A stretch of 35,470 nt of DNA, taken from Betaproteobacteria bacterium (lineage in GTDB: Bacteria; Pseudomonadota; Gammaproteobacteria; Burkholderiales; Rhodocyclaceae). The stretch is taken from NCBI GenBank assembly GCA_016208415.1, contig JACQYB010000080.1, forward strand, positions 1 to 35,470, in the 5' to 3' direction. A program made the translations under genes and the position numbers. Shown here piece after piece: positions 8,574 to 17,621 of this stretch. Positions within the stretch are counted from its first letter, which is position 1. The number at the start of each line of letters is the position of its first letter. A model generated the notes under the pieces. It saw nothing but the letters and a program-made list of their open reading frames with translations, ran no database searches and was not told the DNA's origin.

Positions 8574-9194
8574 ATGAATCCATCGCCCAAGCCCCCCCAC
8601 CAGAACGCCGCCCTGCCCGACTTCTGGGACACCCGCTACCGCAACGGCGCGATTCCCTGGGACGGCGGCGGGGTTCCGCGCGAGCTTGCCGCCTTCGTGG
8701 AGCGGCAAGCCGCGCTCCGACGCACCCTCATCCCCGGATGCGGCAGCGCCTACGAGGCGCGTCTCCTGGCGGAACAGGGCTGGCCGGTGACGGCGCTGGA
8801 CTTCAGCGCGGCGGCTGCGGAGGCGGCCCGCGCCACGCTCGGGCCGCACGCGCACTGCGTGCAGCAGGCGGACTTTTTTGATTTCTTGGTGGCTCAGCCG
8901 TTCGGACTGATCTACGAGCGCGCCTTCCTGTGCGCCCTGCCGCGCAAGCTGTGGCCAGCCTGGGGCGCGCGCGTCGCCTCCCTGCTGGAGGAGGGCGGCC
9001 TGCTGGCGGGCTACTTCTTCTTCAGCGACGAGCCGAAGGGCCCGCCTTTCGGCATCGCGCCCGACGCCTTGTTCGACCTGCTGGCGCCGCATTTCGAACG
9101 CACGGTGGACCTGCCCGCGGCCGATTCCATACCCGCGTTCCGTGGCAGGGAACGCTGGCAAGTGTGGCGCAGGAAGCCCATGGAGAATCGGTGA
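8574..9194 (+). CDS. TPMT-family class I SAM-dependent methyltransferase
   Basis: A 206-residue protein. An AGGA motif lies five bases before the ATG. The N-terminus has FWDTRYRNGAIPWDGGGVPREL, the WdxR-W-G signature of the thiopurine methyltransferase-like family. The SAM-binding motif I follows as LIPGCGSAYEA, then VTALDFS and the family-typical FGLIYERAFLCALP and GYFFFSDEPKGPPF blocks. Bacterial members methylate thiol, tellurium, selenium or small aromatic substrates; the substrate here cannot be read from sequence. The gene is divergent from the RTX protease and convergent with algR. It is a core-like gene of full family length. Confidence 0.88.
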   Translation: MNPSPKPPHQNAALPDFWDTRYRNGAIPWDGGGVPRELAAFVERQAALRRTLIPGCGSAYEARLLAEQGWPVTALDFSAAAAEAARATLGPHAHCVQQADFFDFLVAQPFGLIYERAFLCALPRKLWPAWGARVASLLEEGGLLAGYFFFSDEPKGPPFGIAPDALFDLLAPHFERTVDLPAADSIPAFRGRERWQVWRRKPMENR

Positions 9195-9230
9195 TCGGGG
9201 CGGGCTCGCCCGCGCCGCCGTCCCCCCGCA

Positions 9231-10010
9231 TCACTGCGCCATCGCCGCCTTCACCAGGGGCCACTGCCGCCGGCTCACCGCCAGCTTTTCCTCCGTGCCG
9301 TCGAGCAGCACCAGCCAGTGCCCCTCCCCGCCTGCGGCGTCGCGCTCGAAGCCGCTGATGGCGCGGCGCGCCACCAGGCAGTTGCGGTGGATGCGCAGGA
9401 AGCGGCGCGGATATTCCTGTTCCAGGGCGGTAAGCGATTCTTCCAGCAGGTAGTCGCGTGCCGCGGTGCGCGCGGTGACGTACTTCAGCTCGGCGCGCAG
9501 GTACAGGATGTCCTCCACCGGCACCACGAGGATGCGCCCGCGTTCGGTGCAGCTCAGGTGGGTGCGGCCTTCGGGCAGCAGCGACTGGCGCAGCGCCGCG
9601 TCCAGCGGGCGCGCCGCCCGCGCCCTGGACAGCGCCGCCAGCAGGCGCTGGGCGCGCACCGGCTTGAGCAGGTAATCGACGGCGTTGAGGTCGAAGGCGC
9701 GCACGGCGTACTGGTCGTAGGCAGTGGTGAAGATCACCGCCGGCGGGGGCTGCAGCCGTTGCAGGTGGTCGGCCAGTTCGATGCCGTCCATGACCGGCAT
9801 GCGGATGTCCACCAGCACCACGTCCGCTGGCGTCTCGGCCAGGCCGATCAGCGCCTGCGCACCGTTTTCCGCCTCGCCCACCACTACGCTCGGCCGCTGC
9901 GCCGCCAGGTCGTCGAGCAGCGCCCGCAGGCGCGCGCGGGCGGGCGCCTCGTCATCGACGATGAACACGCGCAGCGGGCCCCCCGCTTCATGTGCTGCCA
10001 CGGCACTCAC
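9231..10010 (-). CDS. algR: LytTR-family response regulator, AlgR-like
   Basis: A 259-residue regulator with an N-terminal receiver domain (~13-130). The acidic pair D19/D20, phospho-acceptor D68 (VLVDIRMP), T95/T96 and K116 (LLKP) are all present. The LytTR DNA-binding domain spans ~150-255 ([29 protein letters not shown]). It is read 11 bases after the upstream histidine kinase gene, so the two form an operon. AlgR in Pseudomonas controls alginate, type IV pilus function and virulence. The nearby exopolysaccharide genes make a similar role possible here, but no target site was identified. Orthology to AlgR is inferred from domain plan and from synteny with algZ and argH. Confidence 0.9.
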   Translation of the reverse strand: MSAVAAHEAGGPLRVFIVDDEAPARARLRALLDDLAAQRPSVVVGEAENGAQALIGLAETPADVVLVDIRMPVMDGIELADHLQRLQPPPAVIFTTAYDQYAVRAFDLNAVDYLLKPVRAQRLLAALSRARAARPLDAALRQSLLPEGRTHLSCTERGRILVVPVEDILYLRAELKYVTARTAARDYLLEESLTALEQEYPRRFLRIHRNCLVARRAISGFERDAAGGEGHWLVLLDGTEEKLAVSRRQWPLVKAAMAQ

Positions 10011-10021
10011 CCCTCACTCCC

Positions 10022-11056
10022 TCACGGCTGACGGGCCGCGCGCCGGTAGGGCAGCACGATGCGCACGCGGTAGAGCCCTTCGTGGCTGCCCGTGTCCAGG
10101 CGCGCCTCCAGGTCGAAGAACAGCATCAGACGCTCGCGGATGTTGTCCAGCGCCATGCGGTTGCCGCCGCTGTGGGCGACGCCCGGATGGTGGGGATTGG
10201 TCAGTTCGAAGATCACCTCCTGGCCGCGCCGGGCAATGCGGATGCGCACCTCGGCCGGTTCGGCGGCGGGTTCGACGCCGTGATACACGGCGTTCTCCAG
10301 CAGCGGCTGGAGCATCAGCGGCGGCACCAGGGCATCGCGCGGGCAGGCGTCGATGTCCCAAGCCACCCGCAGGCGCTCGCCCAGGCGCAGGCGCTCCAGT
10401 TCCAGGTACTGGCGGCACAGCGCCAGTTCGTCGCCCAGGGGCACCAGTTCGCGGTTTTCCGCCATGAGCACGCGGAACAGGTCGGAGAGCTCCTCCAGCG
10501 CCTGCTCGGCACGGCGCGGGTCGCTGCGCATCACCCCCAGCACGCCGTTGAGGCTGTTGAACAGGAAGTGGGGGCGGATGCGGGCGGTCAGCGCCATCAG
10601 TCGCGCCTCGACCAGCGCCGGGGAGAAGGCGCGGGCGCGCAGGCCCAGGTAAGCCAGCACCGCCCCCGCCGCCAGCCCCGCCCACAGCGCCGCGCGCCAG
10701 GGCTCCTGCACCTCCGGCTCGGTGCCCAGGGCCACCATCGTTTCCATCACCGCCAGCGCGGCGGCCACCGCCACGGCCAGCACCGCCGCCACACGCAGTT
10801 GCGCCGGCAGCCGCCGCGCCAGCGGCTGCAGAAGGTAGAGCACCAGCAGGCTGCCGATGAGCGGCGGCTCCACGGCGCCGGCCAGCTCCACCGTCTCCCG
10901 CGCCAAGGCGGCCGCATGGACGTTGCGCGCCAGCGCCACCACCAGCATGCCGACATTGACCGCCAGCAGCACGCGCAGCATGACCCCCAGATTGCGGAAA
11001 TCCGGCAGGCCGTGGGCGCCATCCGATTGCCGTATACTTCGCATCGTCCGTTTCAA
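10022..11056 (-). CDS. algZ: LytS-type sensor histidine kinase, AlgZ/FimS-like
   Basis: A 344-residue membrane sensor kinase. The N-terminal ~140 residues contain four or five hydrophobic segments (for example 26-42, 66-80, 88-108, 123-140) and no large periplasmic domain. The His_kinase domain has the phospho-acceptor H163 in [17 protein letters not shown]. An ATPase region follows with the N-box [13 protein letters not shown] and a divergent G-box ([13 protein letters not shown]). The start is uncertain: ATG codons at 11056, 11044 and near 10981 all fit, and the first lies close to the divergent argH. It is co-transcribed with the response regulator 11 bases downstream. The algZ-algR pair next to argH matches the arrangement in pseudomonads and several betaproteobacteria. 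Confidence 0.88.
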   Translation of the reverse strand: MKRTMRSIRQSDGAHGLPDFRNLGVMLRVLLAVNVGMLVVALARNVHAAALARETVELAGAVEPPLIGSLLVLYLLQPLARRLPAQLRVAAVLAVAVAAALAVMETMVALGTEPEVQEPWRAALWAGLAAGAVLAYLGLRARAFSPALVEARLMALTARIRPHFLFNSLNGVLGVMRSDPRRAEQALEELSDLFRVLMAENRELVPLGDELALCRQYLELERLRLGERLRVAWDIDACPRDALVPPLMLQPLLENAVYHGVEPAAEPAEVRIRIARRGQEVIFELTNPHHPGVAHSGGNRMALDNIRERLMLFFDLEARLDTGSHEGLYRVRIVLPYRRAARQP

Positions 11057-11125
11057 CGCGGGAATCCGCCACCCGGCAAGGCGCCGGAGCCCGGCCTCCC
11101 CATCTCCAGAGCATCGTCACGCATT

Positions 11126-12535
11126 ATGGCAGAACGCCCCCCCGCGCAGGACTCCACACCCAAGGCCTGGTCCGGCCGCTTCTCCGAGCCGGTGGATGAA
11201 CTGGTCAAGCGCTACACCGCCTCGGTGTCCTTCGACAGGCGCCTGGCGCTGGCGGACATCCGCGGCTCCCTGGCCCACGCCCGCATGCTGGCGCGCCAGG
11301 GCATCATTTCGGACGCCGACCGGGCGGACATCGAACGCGGCATGACGACGATCCGCGGCGAAGTCGAGCGCGGCGAGTTCGTGTGGTCGGTGGACGACGA
11401 GGACGTCCACCTCAACATCGAGAAGCGCCTCACCGCCCTGGTGGGCGATGCCGGCAAGCGCCTGCACACCGGGCGCTCGCGCAACGACCAGGTGGCCACC
11501 GACGTGCGCCTGTGGCTGCGCGAGGCCATCGACGACATCCTCGCCGCCGTGCGCGCCTGCCAGTCCAGCCTGCTGGACCTGGCGGAAGCCCACGCCGCCA
11601 CGCCCCTGCCCGGCTTCACCCATTTGCAGGTGGCCCAGCCCGTGACCTTCGGCCATCACCTCATGGCCTATTTCGAGATGTCCCGCCGCGATGCCGCCCG
11701 ACTGGCCGACTGCCGCCGTCGGGTGAATCAGCTTCCCCTGGGCGCCGCCGCCCTGGCCGGCACCACCTTCCCCATCGACCGCGAATCCGTGGCCGCGGAA
11801 CTGGGTTTCGACGGCGTGTGCGCCAACTCCCTGGACGCCGTCTCCGACCGCGACTTCGCCATCGAATTCACCGCCTGCGCGGCGCTGGTGATGATGCACC
11901 TCTCGCGCCTGTCCGAGGAACTGATCCTGTGGATGAACCCCGCCGTGGGCTTCATCGACTTGGCGGACCGCTTCTGCACCGGCTCCAGCATCATGCCGCA
12001 GAAAAAGAACCCGGATGTGCCCGAGCTGGTGCGCGGCAAGACGGGGCGCGTCAACGGCCACCTGGTGGCGCTGCTGACGCTGATGAAGGGCCAGCCCCTG
12101 GCCTACAACAAGGACAACCAGGAAGACAAGGAACCGCTGTTCGACACCGCCGACACGCTGCTGGACACGCTCACGATCTTCGCCGATCTGGTGCGCGGCA
12201 TCCGCGTCAAGCCGGAGGCCATGCGGGCGGCGCTCGCCCGCGGCTTCGCCACCGCCACCGATCTCGCCGACTACCTGGTGAAGAAGGGCCTGCCCTTCCG
12301 CGACGCCCACGAGGCCGTGGCCCGCGCGGTGCGCGCCGCCGAGGAGCGCGGCTGCGACCTGGCCGAGTTGCCGCTGGACCTGCTCGCCGGCTTCAGCCCG
12401 CTGATCGAGGCCGACGCGCTCCAGGTGCTGACGGTGGAAGGCTCGCTCGCCGCCCGCGACCACGTCGGCGGCACGGCCCCGCGCCAGGTGATGGCCGCCA
12501 TCGCCCGCGCCCGGGCGGCGCTGGGCACGGACTGA
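11126..12535 (+). CDS. argH: Argininosuccinate lyase
   Basis: A 469-residue enzyme catalysing the last step of arginine synthesis, argininosuccinate to arginine plus fumarate; cytosolic homotetramer. The N-terminal [26 protein letters not shown] is hallmark ArgH. The conserved blocks [24 protein letters not shown] and the superfamily signature [12 protein letters not shown] (~286-297, catalytic Ser in the mobile loop) are all present. The ATG at 11126 begins [10 protein letters not shown] and falls where the family starts; the frame stays open far upstream but that stretch is antisense to algZ. The gene is divergent from algZ across ~70 bp and followed 37 bp later by a kinase gene. Confidence 0.97.
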   Translation: MAERPPAQDSTPKAWSGRFSEPVDELVKRYTASVSFDRRLALADIRGSLAHARMLARQGIISDADRADIERGMTTIRGEVERGEFVWSVDDEDVHLNIEKRLTALVGDAGKRLHTGRSRNDQVATDVRLWLREAIDDILAAVRACQSSLLDLAEAHAATPLPGFTHLQVAQPVTFGHHLMAYFEMSRRDAARLADCRRRVNQLPLGAAALAGTTFPIDRESVAAELGFDGVCANSLDAVSDRDFAIEFTACAALVMMHLSRLSEELILWMNPAVGFIDLADRFCTGSSIMPQKKNPDVPELVRGKTGRVNGHLVALLTLMKGQPLAYNKDNQEDKEPLFDTADTLLDTLTIFADLVRGIRVKPEAMRAALARGFATATDLADYLVKKGLPFRDAHEAVARAVRAAEERGCDLAELPLDLLAGFSPLIEADALQVLTVEGSLAARDHVGGTAPRQVMAAIARARAALGTD

Positions 12536-12572
12536 CACCGCACGTCCACACCGCGCCGGAAAGGGCCGCGCC

Positions 12573-13859
12573 ATGGAGCGCATCGGCAAGTACGACATCC
12601 TGCGCACCCTGGGCGAGGGGGCCACCAGCACGGTCTATCTCGGACACGACGCCTTCGCCCGGCGCGAGGTGGCCATCAAGGTGCCCTTCCCCGCCCTGCT
12701 GGCCGACCGGGAGCGGGGCAATGCCTACCGCCGCCTGCTGCTCAACGAGGCCTCCCTCGCCGGCAAGCTGCGGCATCCCCACATCGTGCAGATCTTCGAC
12801 GCCGTGGTGGAACCGGCGCTGAGCTACGTGGTGATGGAGTACGTGCCCGGCGGCACCCTGGACCAGTTCGCCTACCCGGGGGCGCTGCTGCCGGTGGAAC
12901 GGGTGGTCGAGATCGTCTTCAAATGCACCCGCGCGCTGGACCACGCCTTCCGCCAGGGGGTGACCCACCGCGACATCAAGCCGGCCAACATCCTCTTCGC
13001 CAGTCCTGCGGCCCCCGCCGCCGACATCAAGATCTCCGACTTCGGCGCCGCGCTCATCTCCGCCAGCGAGCGCACCCAGGTCTCGGGCGTGGGCTCGCCG
13101 GCCTACATGTCGCCGCAGCAGTTGCACGAACTGCCGCTCGACCACCAGACCGACATCTATTCCCTGGGCGTGGTGATGTACCAGTTGCTCACCGGGCGCC
13201 TGCCCTTCCAGGGCAGCAACAACTACTCCGTGGTGCGCCAGATCCTCGCCGGCACGCCCCCCGCCCCCTCCACGCTGCGCCGCGAGGTGCCCGCCAGCCT
13301 GGACGCGGTGGTGGCCCGCGCCATGCAGCGCGAACCGGAGTTGCGCTACGCCACCTGGGACGAGTTCTCCCACGACCTCTCCCAGGCCTTCCGCAACACC
13401 CGGCTGCAGGCCCGCTGCCCCGGCCTGGCGGAGTCGGAGAAGTTCCAGATGCTGCGCGCCCTGGCGCTGCTGCGCGATTTCACCGACGTGGTGCTGTGGG
13501 AACTGGTGCATCTGGGGGACTGGGAACTGCTCGCCCCGGGCACCGTGGTCATGAAGGAAGGCGAGCCCGGGGACTGGTTCGCCGTGCTGCTCGCCGGCGA
13601 GGTGCGGGTGCGCAAGCGCGGGCGCCTGCTCAACACGCTGGGCGCCGGCGAGTGTTTCGGCGAGTTGTCCATCATCCACCGCAGCGGCGGACGGCGCGGC
13701 GCCGACGTGGTGACCGTGGCCGAGGCACGCATCCTGCGCATCGGCGCCCAGACCCTGCGCCGCGCCTCGGAGGCGCTGCGCATGCACTTCTACCGCGCCT
13801 TCCTGGACGTGGTGGCGGCGCGGCTGCTGCAGGCCAACGCCAGGCTGGTGGCGGTGTGA
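12573..13859 (+). CDS. Ser/Thr protein kinase fused to a cyclic-nucleotide-binding domain
   Basis: A 428-residue Hanks-type kinase. The glycine loop GEGATSTVYLG, lysine K36 (VAIKVPF), the catalytic loop HRDIKPANIL (D134), DFGAA (D156), the P+1 region GSPAYMSPQQL and TDIYSLGVVMYQLLTGRLPF are intact, so it should be active. Residues ~310-420 form a cNMP-binding fold (LLAPGTVVMKEGEPGDWFAVLLAGEVRV, GAGECFGELSII). The phosphate-binding-cassette end reads GGRRGADVV instead of the usual P-R-A/T-A, so nucleotide binding is plausible but not certain. No transmembrane segment or PASTA repeat is seen, so it is probably cytosolic. It is 37 bp after argH and may be co-transcribed. The layout resembles a one-chain cAMP-regulated kinase. 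Confidence 0.9.
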   Translation: MERIGKYDILRTLGEGATSTVYLGHDAFARREVAIKVPFPALLADRERGNAYRRLLLNEASLAGKLRHPHIVQIFDAVVEPALSYVVMEYVPGGTLDQFAYPGALLPVERVVEIVFKCTRALDHAFRQGVTHRDIKPANILFASPAAPAADIKISDFGAALISASERTQVSGVGSPAYMSPQQLHELPLDHQTDIYSLGVVMYQLLTGRLPFQGSNNYSVVRQILAGTPPAPSTLRREVPASLDAVVARAMQREPELRYATWDEFSHDLSQAFRNTRLQARCPGLAESEKFQMLRALALLRDFTDVVLWELVHLGDWELLAPGTVVMKEGEPGDWFAVLLAGEVRVRKRGRLLNTLGAGECFGELSIIHRSGGRRGADVVTVAEARILRIGAQTLRRASEALRMHFYRAFLDVVAARLLQANARLVAV

Positions 13860-13887
13860 TGAGCACCTCCACGTGCAGGGCTTTTCC

Positions 13888-13946
13888 GTGGGAGCGGCCT
13901 TGCCCGCGATTGCGGCGGCTGAAATCGCGGGCAAGCCCGCTCCCAC
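13888..13946. repeat. REP-like palindromic element, copy 1
   Basis: Inverted repeat with 23-base arms (13888-13910 and 13924-13946), one mismatch and a 13-base loop. The arm reads GTGGGAGCGGCCTTGCCCGC then GAT. It is nearly identical to the copy at 16294-16352, with the same arm and loop lengths. The sequence style matches REP elements known from pseudomonads and relatives, which are moved by RAYT transposases; none is in the window. It lies between the kinase gene and the fructosamine kinase gene. Confidence 0.85.
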
Positions 13947-13998
13947 GCTGCCCCCGCGGGATTGCACCCTCGGGGGCGGCCTGGCGGCGGTGCAGGTC

Positions 13999-14892
13999 AT
14001 GGATGCCCGCCTGAGCGCGGCCGGCGAGGCCATCGCCGCCGCCACCGGGCGGCCTTTCGCGCCCCGGGACGCGGGGGCCGTGGGCGGGGGCTGCATCCAC
14101 GAGACCGTCGTGCTCTCCGACGGCGCCGCACGCTACTTCATCAAGCTGAACGCCGCCCCTGCTCCGGGGATGTTCGAGGCCGAGGCCGACGGGCTGGCGG
14201 CATTGGCCGCGGTCGGCGCCCTGCGTGTGCCGGCGGTGGTGGCGGTGGGCGGCAACGAACGTGGCGCTTTCCTCGTGCTGGAACACCTGGAGATGCGCCC
14301 GCTGACGCAACGCGCCGACGGCACCGCCCTCGGCCGGGCCCTGGCCGCCCTGCACCGCGACAGCGGCGAGGACTACGGCTGGCACCGGGACAACTTCATC
14401 GGCGCCACCCCCCAGGCCAACGCACCCCACCGCTCCTGGCCCTGGTTCTTCGCCCACCGCCGACTGCTGCCGCAACTGGCGCTGGCGGTGCGCAACGGCC
14501 ACGGCGGACGCTGGATCCGGGACGGCGAGCGGCTGGCCGAGAACACCGGCGCCTTCTTCCTCGACGCGCCGCCGCCGCCCAGCCTGCTGCACGGCGACCT
14601 GTGGCACGGCAACACCGCCGTCACCGCCGACGGCCGGCCGGCGGTGTTCGACCCCGCCGTCTACCGCGGCGACCGGGAAACCGACCTGGCCATGGCGGAA
14701 CTGTTCGGCGGCTTCCCCGAGTCCTTCTACGCCGCCTACCGCGAGGCCTGGTCACTGCCCGAGGGCTTCGAACAGCGCAAGACGCTGTACAACCTCTACC
14801 ACGTCCTCAACCACCTCAACCTCTTCGGCGCCGGCTACCTGGGCCAGGCGCAGCGCATGATCGCGCGCCTGCTGGCGGACCTGCGGGGCTGA
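13999..14892 (+). CDS. Fructosamine/ketosamine-3-kinase family protein
   Basis: A 297-residue protein of the APH-like kinase superfamily that phosphorylates sugar-amine adducts so that they break down (deglycation). The active-site blocks are clear: VGGGCIHETVVL, the lysine of YFIKLN, LHGDLWHGNTAV (catalytic loop) and FDPAVYRGDRETDLAMAELFGGF, the DPAxYxGxxExDLAM signature. The C-terminus NLYHVLNHLNLFGAGY is also typical. The frame is open upstream through the REP element, but homology begins at the ATG at 13999 (MDARLSAAGEA). The Shine-Dalgarno is weak, perhaps because the REP insertion replaced native upstream sequence. Confidence 0.92.
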   Translation: MDARLSAAGEAIAAATGRPFAPRDAGAVGGGCIHETVVLSDGAARYFIKLNAAPAPGMFEAEADGLAALAAVGALRVPAVVAVGGNERGAFLVLEHLEMRPLTQRADGTALGRALAALHRDSGEDYGWHRDNFIGATPQANAPHRSWPWFFAHRRLLPQLALAVRNGHGGRWIRDGERLAENTGAFFLDAPPPPSLLHGDLWHGNTAVTADGRPAVFDPAVYRGDRETDLAMAELFGGFPESFYAAYREAWSLPEGFEQRKTLYNLYHVLNHLNLFGAGYLGQAQRMIARLLADLRG

Positions 14893-14908
14893 GCGGCGGA
14901 AACAAAGA

Positions 14909-14929
14909 CGGGCGGCACGAAGCCGCCCG
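14909..14929 (-). terminator. Rho-independent terminator of grxD (possibly bidirectional)
   Basis: Perfect 8-bp stem (CGGGCGGC, five-base loop, GCCGCCCG). Read leftwards the loop is TTCGT, a stable UUCG-like cap, and the stem is followed by TCTTTGTTT. That fits termination of the grxD transcript. It also sits 17 bases after the fructosamine kinase stop codon and could serve that gene. Confidence 0.75.
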
Positions 14930-14956
14930 CGGGATTCGCTTTGCGGGATTGCCGCG

Positions 14957-15280
14957 TCAGCCCGCCGGAACCGCAGCCTCCAGCAGCTTCTTCAGCTCTC
15001 CGCTGTGGTACATCTCCTTCATGATGTCGCAGCCACCGACGAATTCGCCGTTGATGTAAAGCTGGGGGATGGTCGGCCAGTTGGCGTATTCCTTCACGCC
15101 CTGGCGCAGGTCGGCGTCTTCCAGCACGTTGGCGGAGAAGAAGTCGGTGACGCCGCAGTGCTTGAGGATCTGCACCGCGGTGGCGGAGAAGCCGCACTGC
15201 GGAAAGCGCGGCGTGCCCTTCATGTAAAGCGCCACGCGGTGGCCGGTGACCTGCTGGTGGATGCGATCCTTGATGTCCAT
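14957..15280 (-). CDS. grxD: Monothiol glutaredoxin, Grx4 family
   Basis: A 107-residue cytosolic protein carrying the monothiol active site C29-G-F-S32 in [12 protein letters not shown], with the glutathione-binding elements [25 protein letters not shown] typical of Grx4/GrxD. Family members bind a [2Fe-2S] cluster and act in iron-sulfur cluster delivery. The ATG at 15280 ([10 protein letters not shown]) is chosen by homology; the frame extends further upstream without conserved sequence. The order prfA-prmC-grxD is a common betaproteobacterial arrangement. Confidence 0.95.
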   Translation of the reverse strand: MDIKDRIHQQVTGHRVALYMKGTPRFPQCGFSATAVQILKHCGVTDFFSANVLEDADLRQGVKEYANWPTIPQLYINGEFVGGCDIMKEMYHSGELKKLLEAAVPAG

Positions 15281-15340
15281 GCTAAGAGCTCCAATACCTG
15301 AGTGATTTCGTCGGAATCTTAATCGAATGGCGGCGCAAGT

Positions 15341-15390
15341 GGCAAGTGCGGGCAAGTGCGGGCAAGCGCGGGCAAGCGCGGGCAAGCGCG
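15341..15390. repeat. Five 10-bp tandem repeats (GGCAAGYGCG)
   Basis: Five uninterrupted copies: two GGCAAGTGCG, then three GGCAAGCGCG, between grxD and the prmC stop codon. One-decamer periodicity places every copy on the same DNA face. This could be simple slippage or a protein-binding array. No coding role is supported. Confidence 0.8.
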
Positions 15391-15422
15391 CAACGCAACC
15401 GCGCAAGCCGGCATTCGCCCGC

Positions 15423-16352
15423 TCACGCGCCGCCGTGGCCAGCCGGCAGGCTTGCGCCGCTCACCCGCTCGATGCCCGCCAGGTCCCGCCATGACGCCAC
15501 GGCTTTGAAACCGGCAGCGGCCAGCAGGGTGCGCACCGCCGCGGCCTGGTCGTAGCCGTGCTCCAGCAGCAGGCCGCCGCCGGGAACGAGATGAACCGGC
15601 GCGGCGGCGGCGATGCGGCGGATGTCCGCCAGTCCGTCCGGCCCGGCGGCCAGGGCGTGGCGCGGCTCGAAGCGCAGGTCGCCCTGGCCCAGATGGGCGT
15701 CCGCCTCGCCCACGTAGGGCGGATTGGCGACGATGAGATCGAAGCGCACCGTGCCGATGGGGGCAAACCAGTCGCCGGCGGTGAACTCGACCGCGGCGCC
15801 CAGGCGGCTGGCGTTGGCGGCCGCGACCCTCAGCGCTTCGGGGGAGCGTTCCACCGCGACCACCTGCGCGTCGGGCCGCTCCAGCGCCAGGGTGACGGCC
15901 AGCACGCCGCTGCCGGTGCCCAGGTCCAGGATGCGCGGCGCCTCCCGGTCACGCAGGCGCTCCAGCGCCAGTTCCACCAGCAACTCGGTCTCGGGTCGGG
16001 GGATGAGCACCGCCGGGGTCACGGCGAAGGGCCGGCCGTAGAACTCCCGCTCCCCAAGCAGGTAGGCCACCGGCTCGCCGGCGGCGCGACGCGCCAGCAG
16101 TGATTCGAAACGCCCCGCCTCGTCGTCGGTGAGTGCCCGCTCCGCCCGGGCGACGAGCTGGGCGTGGCTCAGGCCCGTCACATGGCCCAGCAGCAGGCGC
16201 GCCTCGGCAGCGGGCAGTCGGCCACGGGCGCCGGCCAGTGCGGCGCCGACGGTGGCGGCCCCAAACGAAGACGAGGCGCAGCCAGCGACGCATGTGGGAG
16301 CGGGCTTGCCCGCGATCTCGGCCGAGGTTATCGCGGGCAAGCCCGCTCCCAC
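15423..16352 (-). CDS. prmC: Peptide chain release factor N5-glutamine methyltransferase
   Basis: PrmC methylates the GGQ glutamine of release factors RF1 and RF2 using SAM. Motif [17 protein letters not shown] and the catalytic [13 protein letters not shown] are intact, as are [15 protein letters not shown] and the N-terminal [11 protein letters not shown] helices. The start is a puzzle. Homology begins around 16260 ([13 protein letters not shown]) with no ATG or GTG there; the nearest in-frame start is the GTG at 16352, the end of the REP-like element. A TTG at 16340 and a TTG at 16472, overlapping the prfA stop, are alternatives. The REP element seems to have replaced the native start, adding ~30 residues. 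Its substrate RF1 is encoded immediately upstream. Confidence 0.93.
   Translation of the reverse strand: MGAGLPAITSAEIAGKPAPTCVAGCASSSFGAATVGAALAGARGRLPAAEARLLLGHVTGLSHAQLVARAERALTDDEAGRFESLLARRAAGEPVAYLLGEREFYGRPFAVTPAVLIPRPETELLVELALERLRDREAPRILDLGTGSGVLAVTLALERPDAQVVAVERSPEALRVAAANASRLGAAVEFTAGDWFAPIGTVRFDLIVANPPYVGEADAHLGQGDLRFEPRHALAAGPDGLADIRRIAAAAPVHLVPGGGLLLEHGYDQAAAVRTLLAAAGFKAVASWRDLAGIERVSGASLPAGHGGA
16294..16352. repeat. REP-like palindromic element, copy 2
   Basis: Perfect 23-base inverted arms (16294-16316 and 16330-16352) around a 13-base loop that itself contains CTCGGCCGAG. It shares arm sequence, arm length and loop length with copy 1 at 13888-13946. It lies within the apparent 5' end of prmC and supplies its likely GTG start. 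Confidence 0.88.
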
Positions 16353-16379
16353 AGACGAGCCGGTGGCAGCCTCCCCGGG

Positions 16380-16471
16380 GGGCAGCGCAGCGTGGGGGTT
16401 CACGCCTCCGGCGCAGGGCCGCCCCAAGCCGGGGGCCGCCCCCTCGGAGGGCAGCGCAGCGTGGGGGTTCA
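16380..16471. repeat. 23-bp direct repeat pair at the prfA-prmC junction
   Basis: Two identical 23-base copies (16380-16402 and 16449-16471; core GGCAGCGCAGCGTGGGGG) spaced 69 bp apart. The second copy ends in TCA, the complement of the prfA stop codon. With the adjacent REP element they make the prfA-prmC gap a repeat-dense insertion site. Confidence 0.8.
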
Positions 16472-17551
16472 AACCTCCTCCGCCAGCGCCGCGAGCTGCT
16501 CGGCGTGGTGGGCAGCGATGAGGGCGGTGACGACTTCATCCATGTCCCCGTCCATGATCTGGTCGATCTTGTAGAGCGTCAGGTTGATGCGGTGATCCGT
16601 GACCCGCCCCTGCGGAAAGTTGTAGGTGCGGATGCGCTCCGAGCGGTCGCCGCTGCCCACCAGCGACTTGCGCGTGGCGGCCGTCTTCGCCTGCTGGCTG
16701 CGCACCTGCGCGTCGCGGATGCGCGCCGCCAGCACCGACAGCGCCTGGGCCTTGTTCTTGTGCTGGGAGCGGTCGTCCTGGCACTCCACCACGATGCCCG
16801 TGGGCAGGTGCGTCACCCGCACCGCGGAGTCGGTCTTGTTGATGTGCTGCCCGCCCGCCCCCGAGGCGCGGAAGGTGTCGATGCGGATCTCGGCGGGGTT
16901 GATCACCACCTCCCCCACCTCGTCCGCCTCCGGCATCACGGCCACGGTGCAGGCCGAGGTGTGGATGCGCCCCTGGGTCTCCGTGACCGGCACGCGCTGC
17001 ACGCGATGCGCGCCGGATTCGAACTTGAGGCGCGAGTAAGCGGCCGCTCCGCTGAGCTTGGCAATGATCTCCCTGTAGCCGCCCAGCTCGGAATCGCTGT
17101 GGGAAATCACCTCCACGCGCCAGCCCTGGCGCTCGGCGTAACGCGAGTACATGCGGAACAGGTCGGCGGCGAACAGCGCCGATTCGTCCCCGCCCGTGCC
17201 GGCGCGGATCTCCAGGAAGATGTTGCGCTCGTCGTCGGGATCCCGCGGCAGCAGGGCGATCTGCAGCTCCTCCCCGGCGCGGGCGATGGCCTCGCGGCAG
17301 TGCTCGACTTCCGCCTGGGCCAGTTCGCGCATCTCGGGGTCGGCCAGCAGGGTCTCGGCGGCACCCAGGTCAATCTCCGCCTTGCGGTAGTCGCGGAACA
17401 GCGTCACCAGCGGCGTCAGCTCGGCGTGCTCGCGGCCGGCGCGGCGGAAAGCGTCGAGGTCGCGGGTGGCGTCTTCGGACGCCAGCAGGTGGTCCAGTTC
17501 GGCCAGGCGCTCGGAGAGCTGTTCGAGTCGTTCGCGGATGTGTGGTTTCAT
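16469..17551 (-). CDS. prfA: Peptide chain release factor 1
   Basis: A 360-residue RF1, full family length. It recognises UAA/UAG stop codons and triggers peptide release. The GGQ loop is at residues 233-235 ([15 protein letters not shown]) and the RF1-specific tripeptide P-V-T at 188-190 ([12 protein letters not shown]). The C-terminal [17 protein letters not shown] is typical. The ATG at 17551 ([10 protein letters not shown]) fits the family; the frame runs on through the 9-bp repeats only because those contain no stop. The gene is usually followed closely by prmC; here ~120 bp of repeats intervene. Confidence 0.97.
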   Translation of the reverse strand: MKPHIRERLEQLSERLAELDHLLASEDATRDLDAFRRAGREHAELTPLVTLFRDYRKAEIDLGAAETLLADPEMRELAQAEVEHCREAIARAGEELQIALLPRDPDDERNIFLEIRAGTGGDESALFAADLFRMYSRYAERQGWRVEVISHSDSELGGYREIIAKLSGAAAYSRLKFESGAHRVQRVPVTETQGRIHTSACTVAVMPEADEVGEVVINPAEIRIDTFRASGAGGQHINKTDSAVRVTHLPTGIVVECQDDRSQHKNKAQALSVLAARIRDAQVRSQQAKTAATRKSLVGSGDRSERIRTYNFPQGRVTDHRINLTLYKIDQIMDGDMDEVVTALIAAHHAEQLAALAEEV

Positions 17552-17621
17552 GGGGAGCGGCCGGCATGCCTCGGCCGGGACCGGAAGTCTACCCCGAACG
17601 GGCCACTTCGGCCCGCGCAAA

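Noticed and set aside
9195-9230. GC-rich stem between the methyltransferase and algR as a terminator
   Set aside because: The stem is short, without a T-tract, and expected by chance at this base composition.
9992-11125. Upstream extension of argH as a fused N-terminal domain
   Set aside because: The extension is the reverse complement of algZ, and the family start coincides with the ATG at 11126.
11117-12631. Minus-strand frame of 504 aa opposite argH
   Set aside because: Antisense shadow of a strongly conserved enzyme gene; no domain or start signal.
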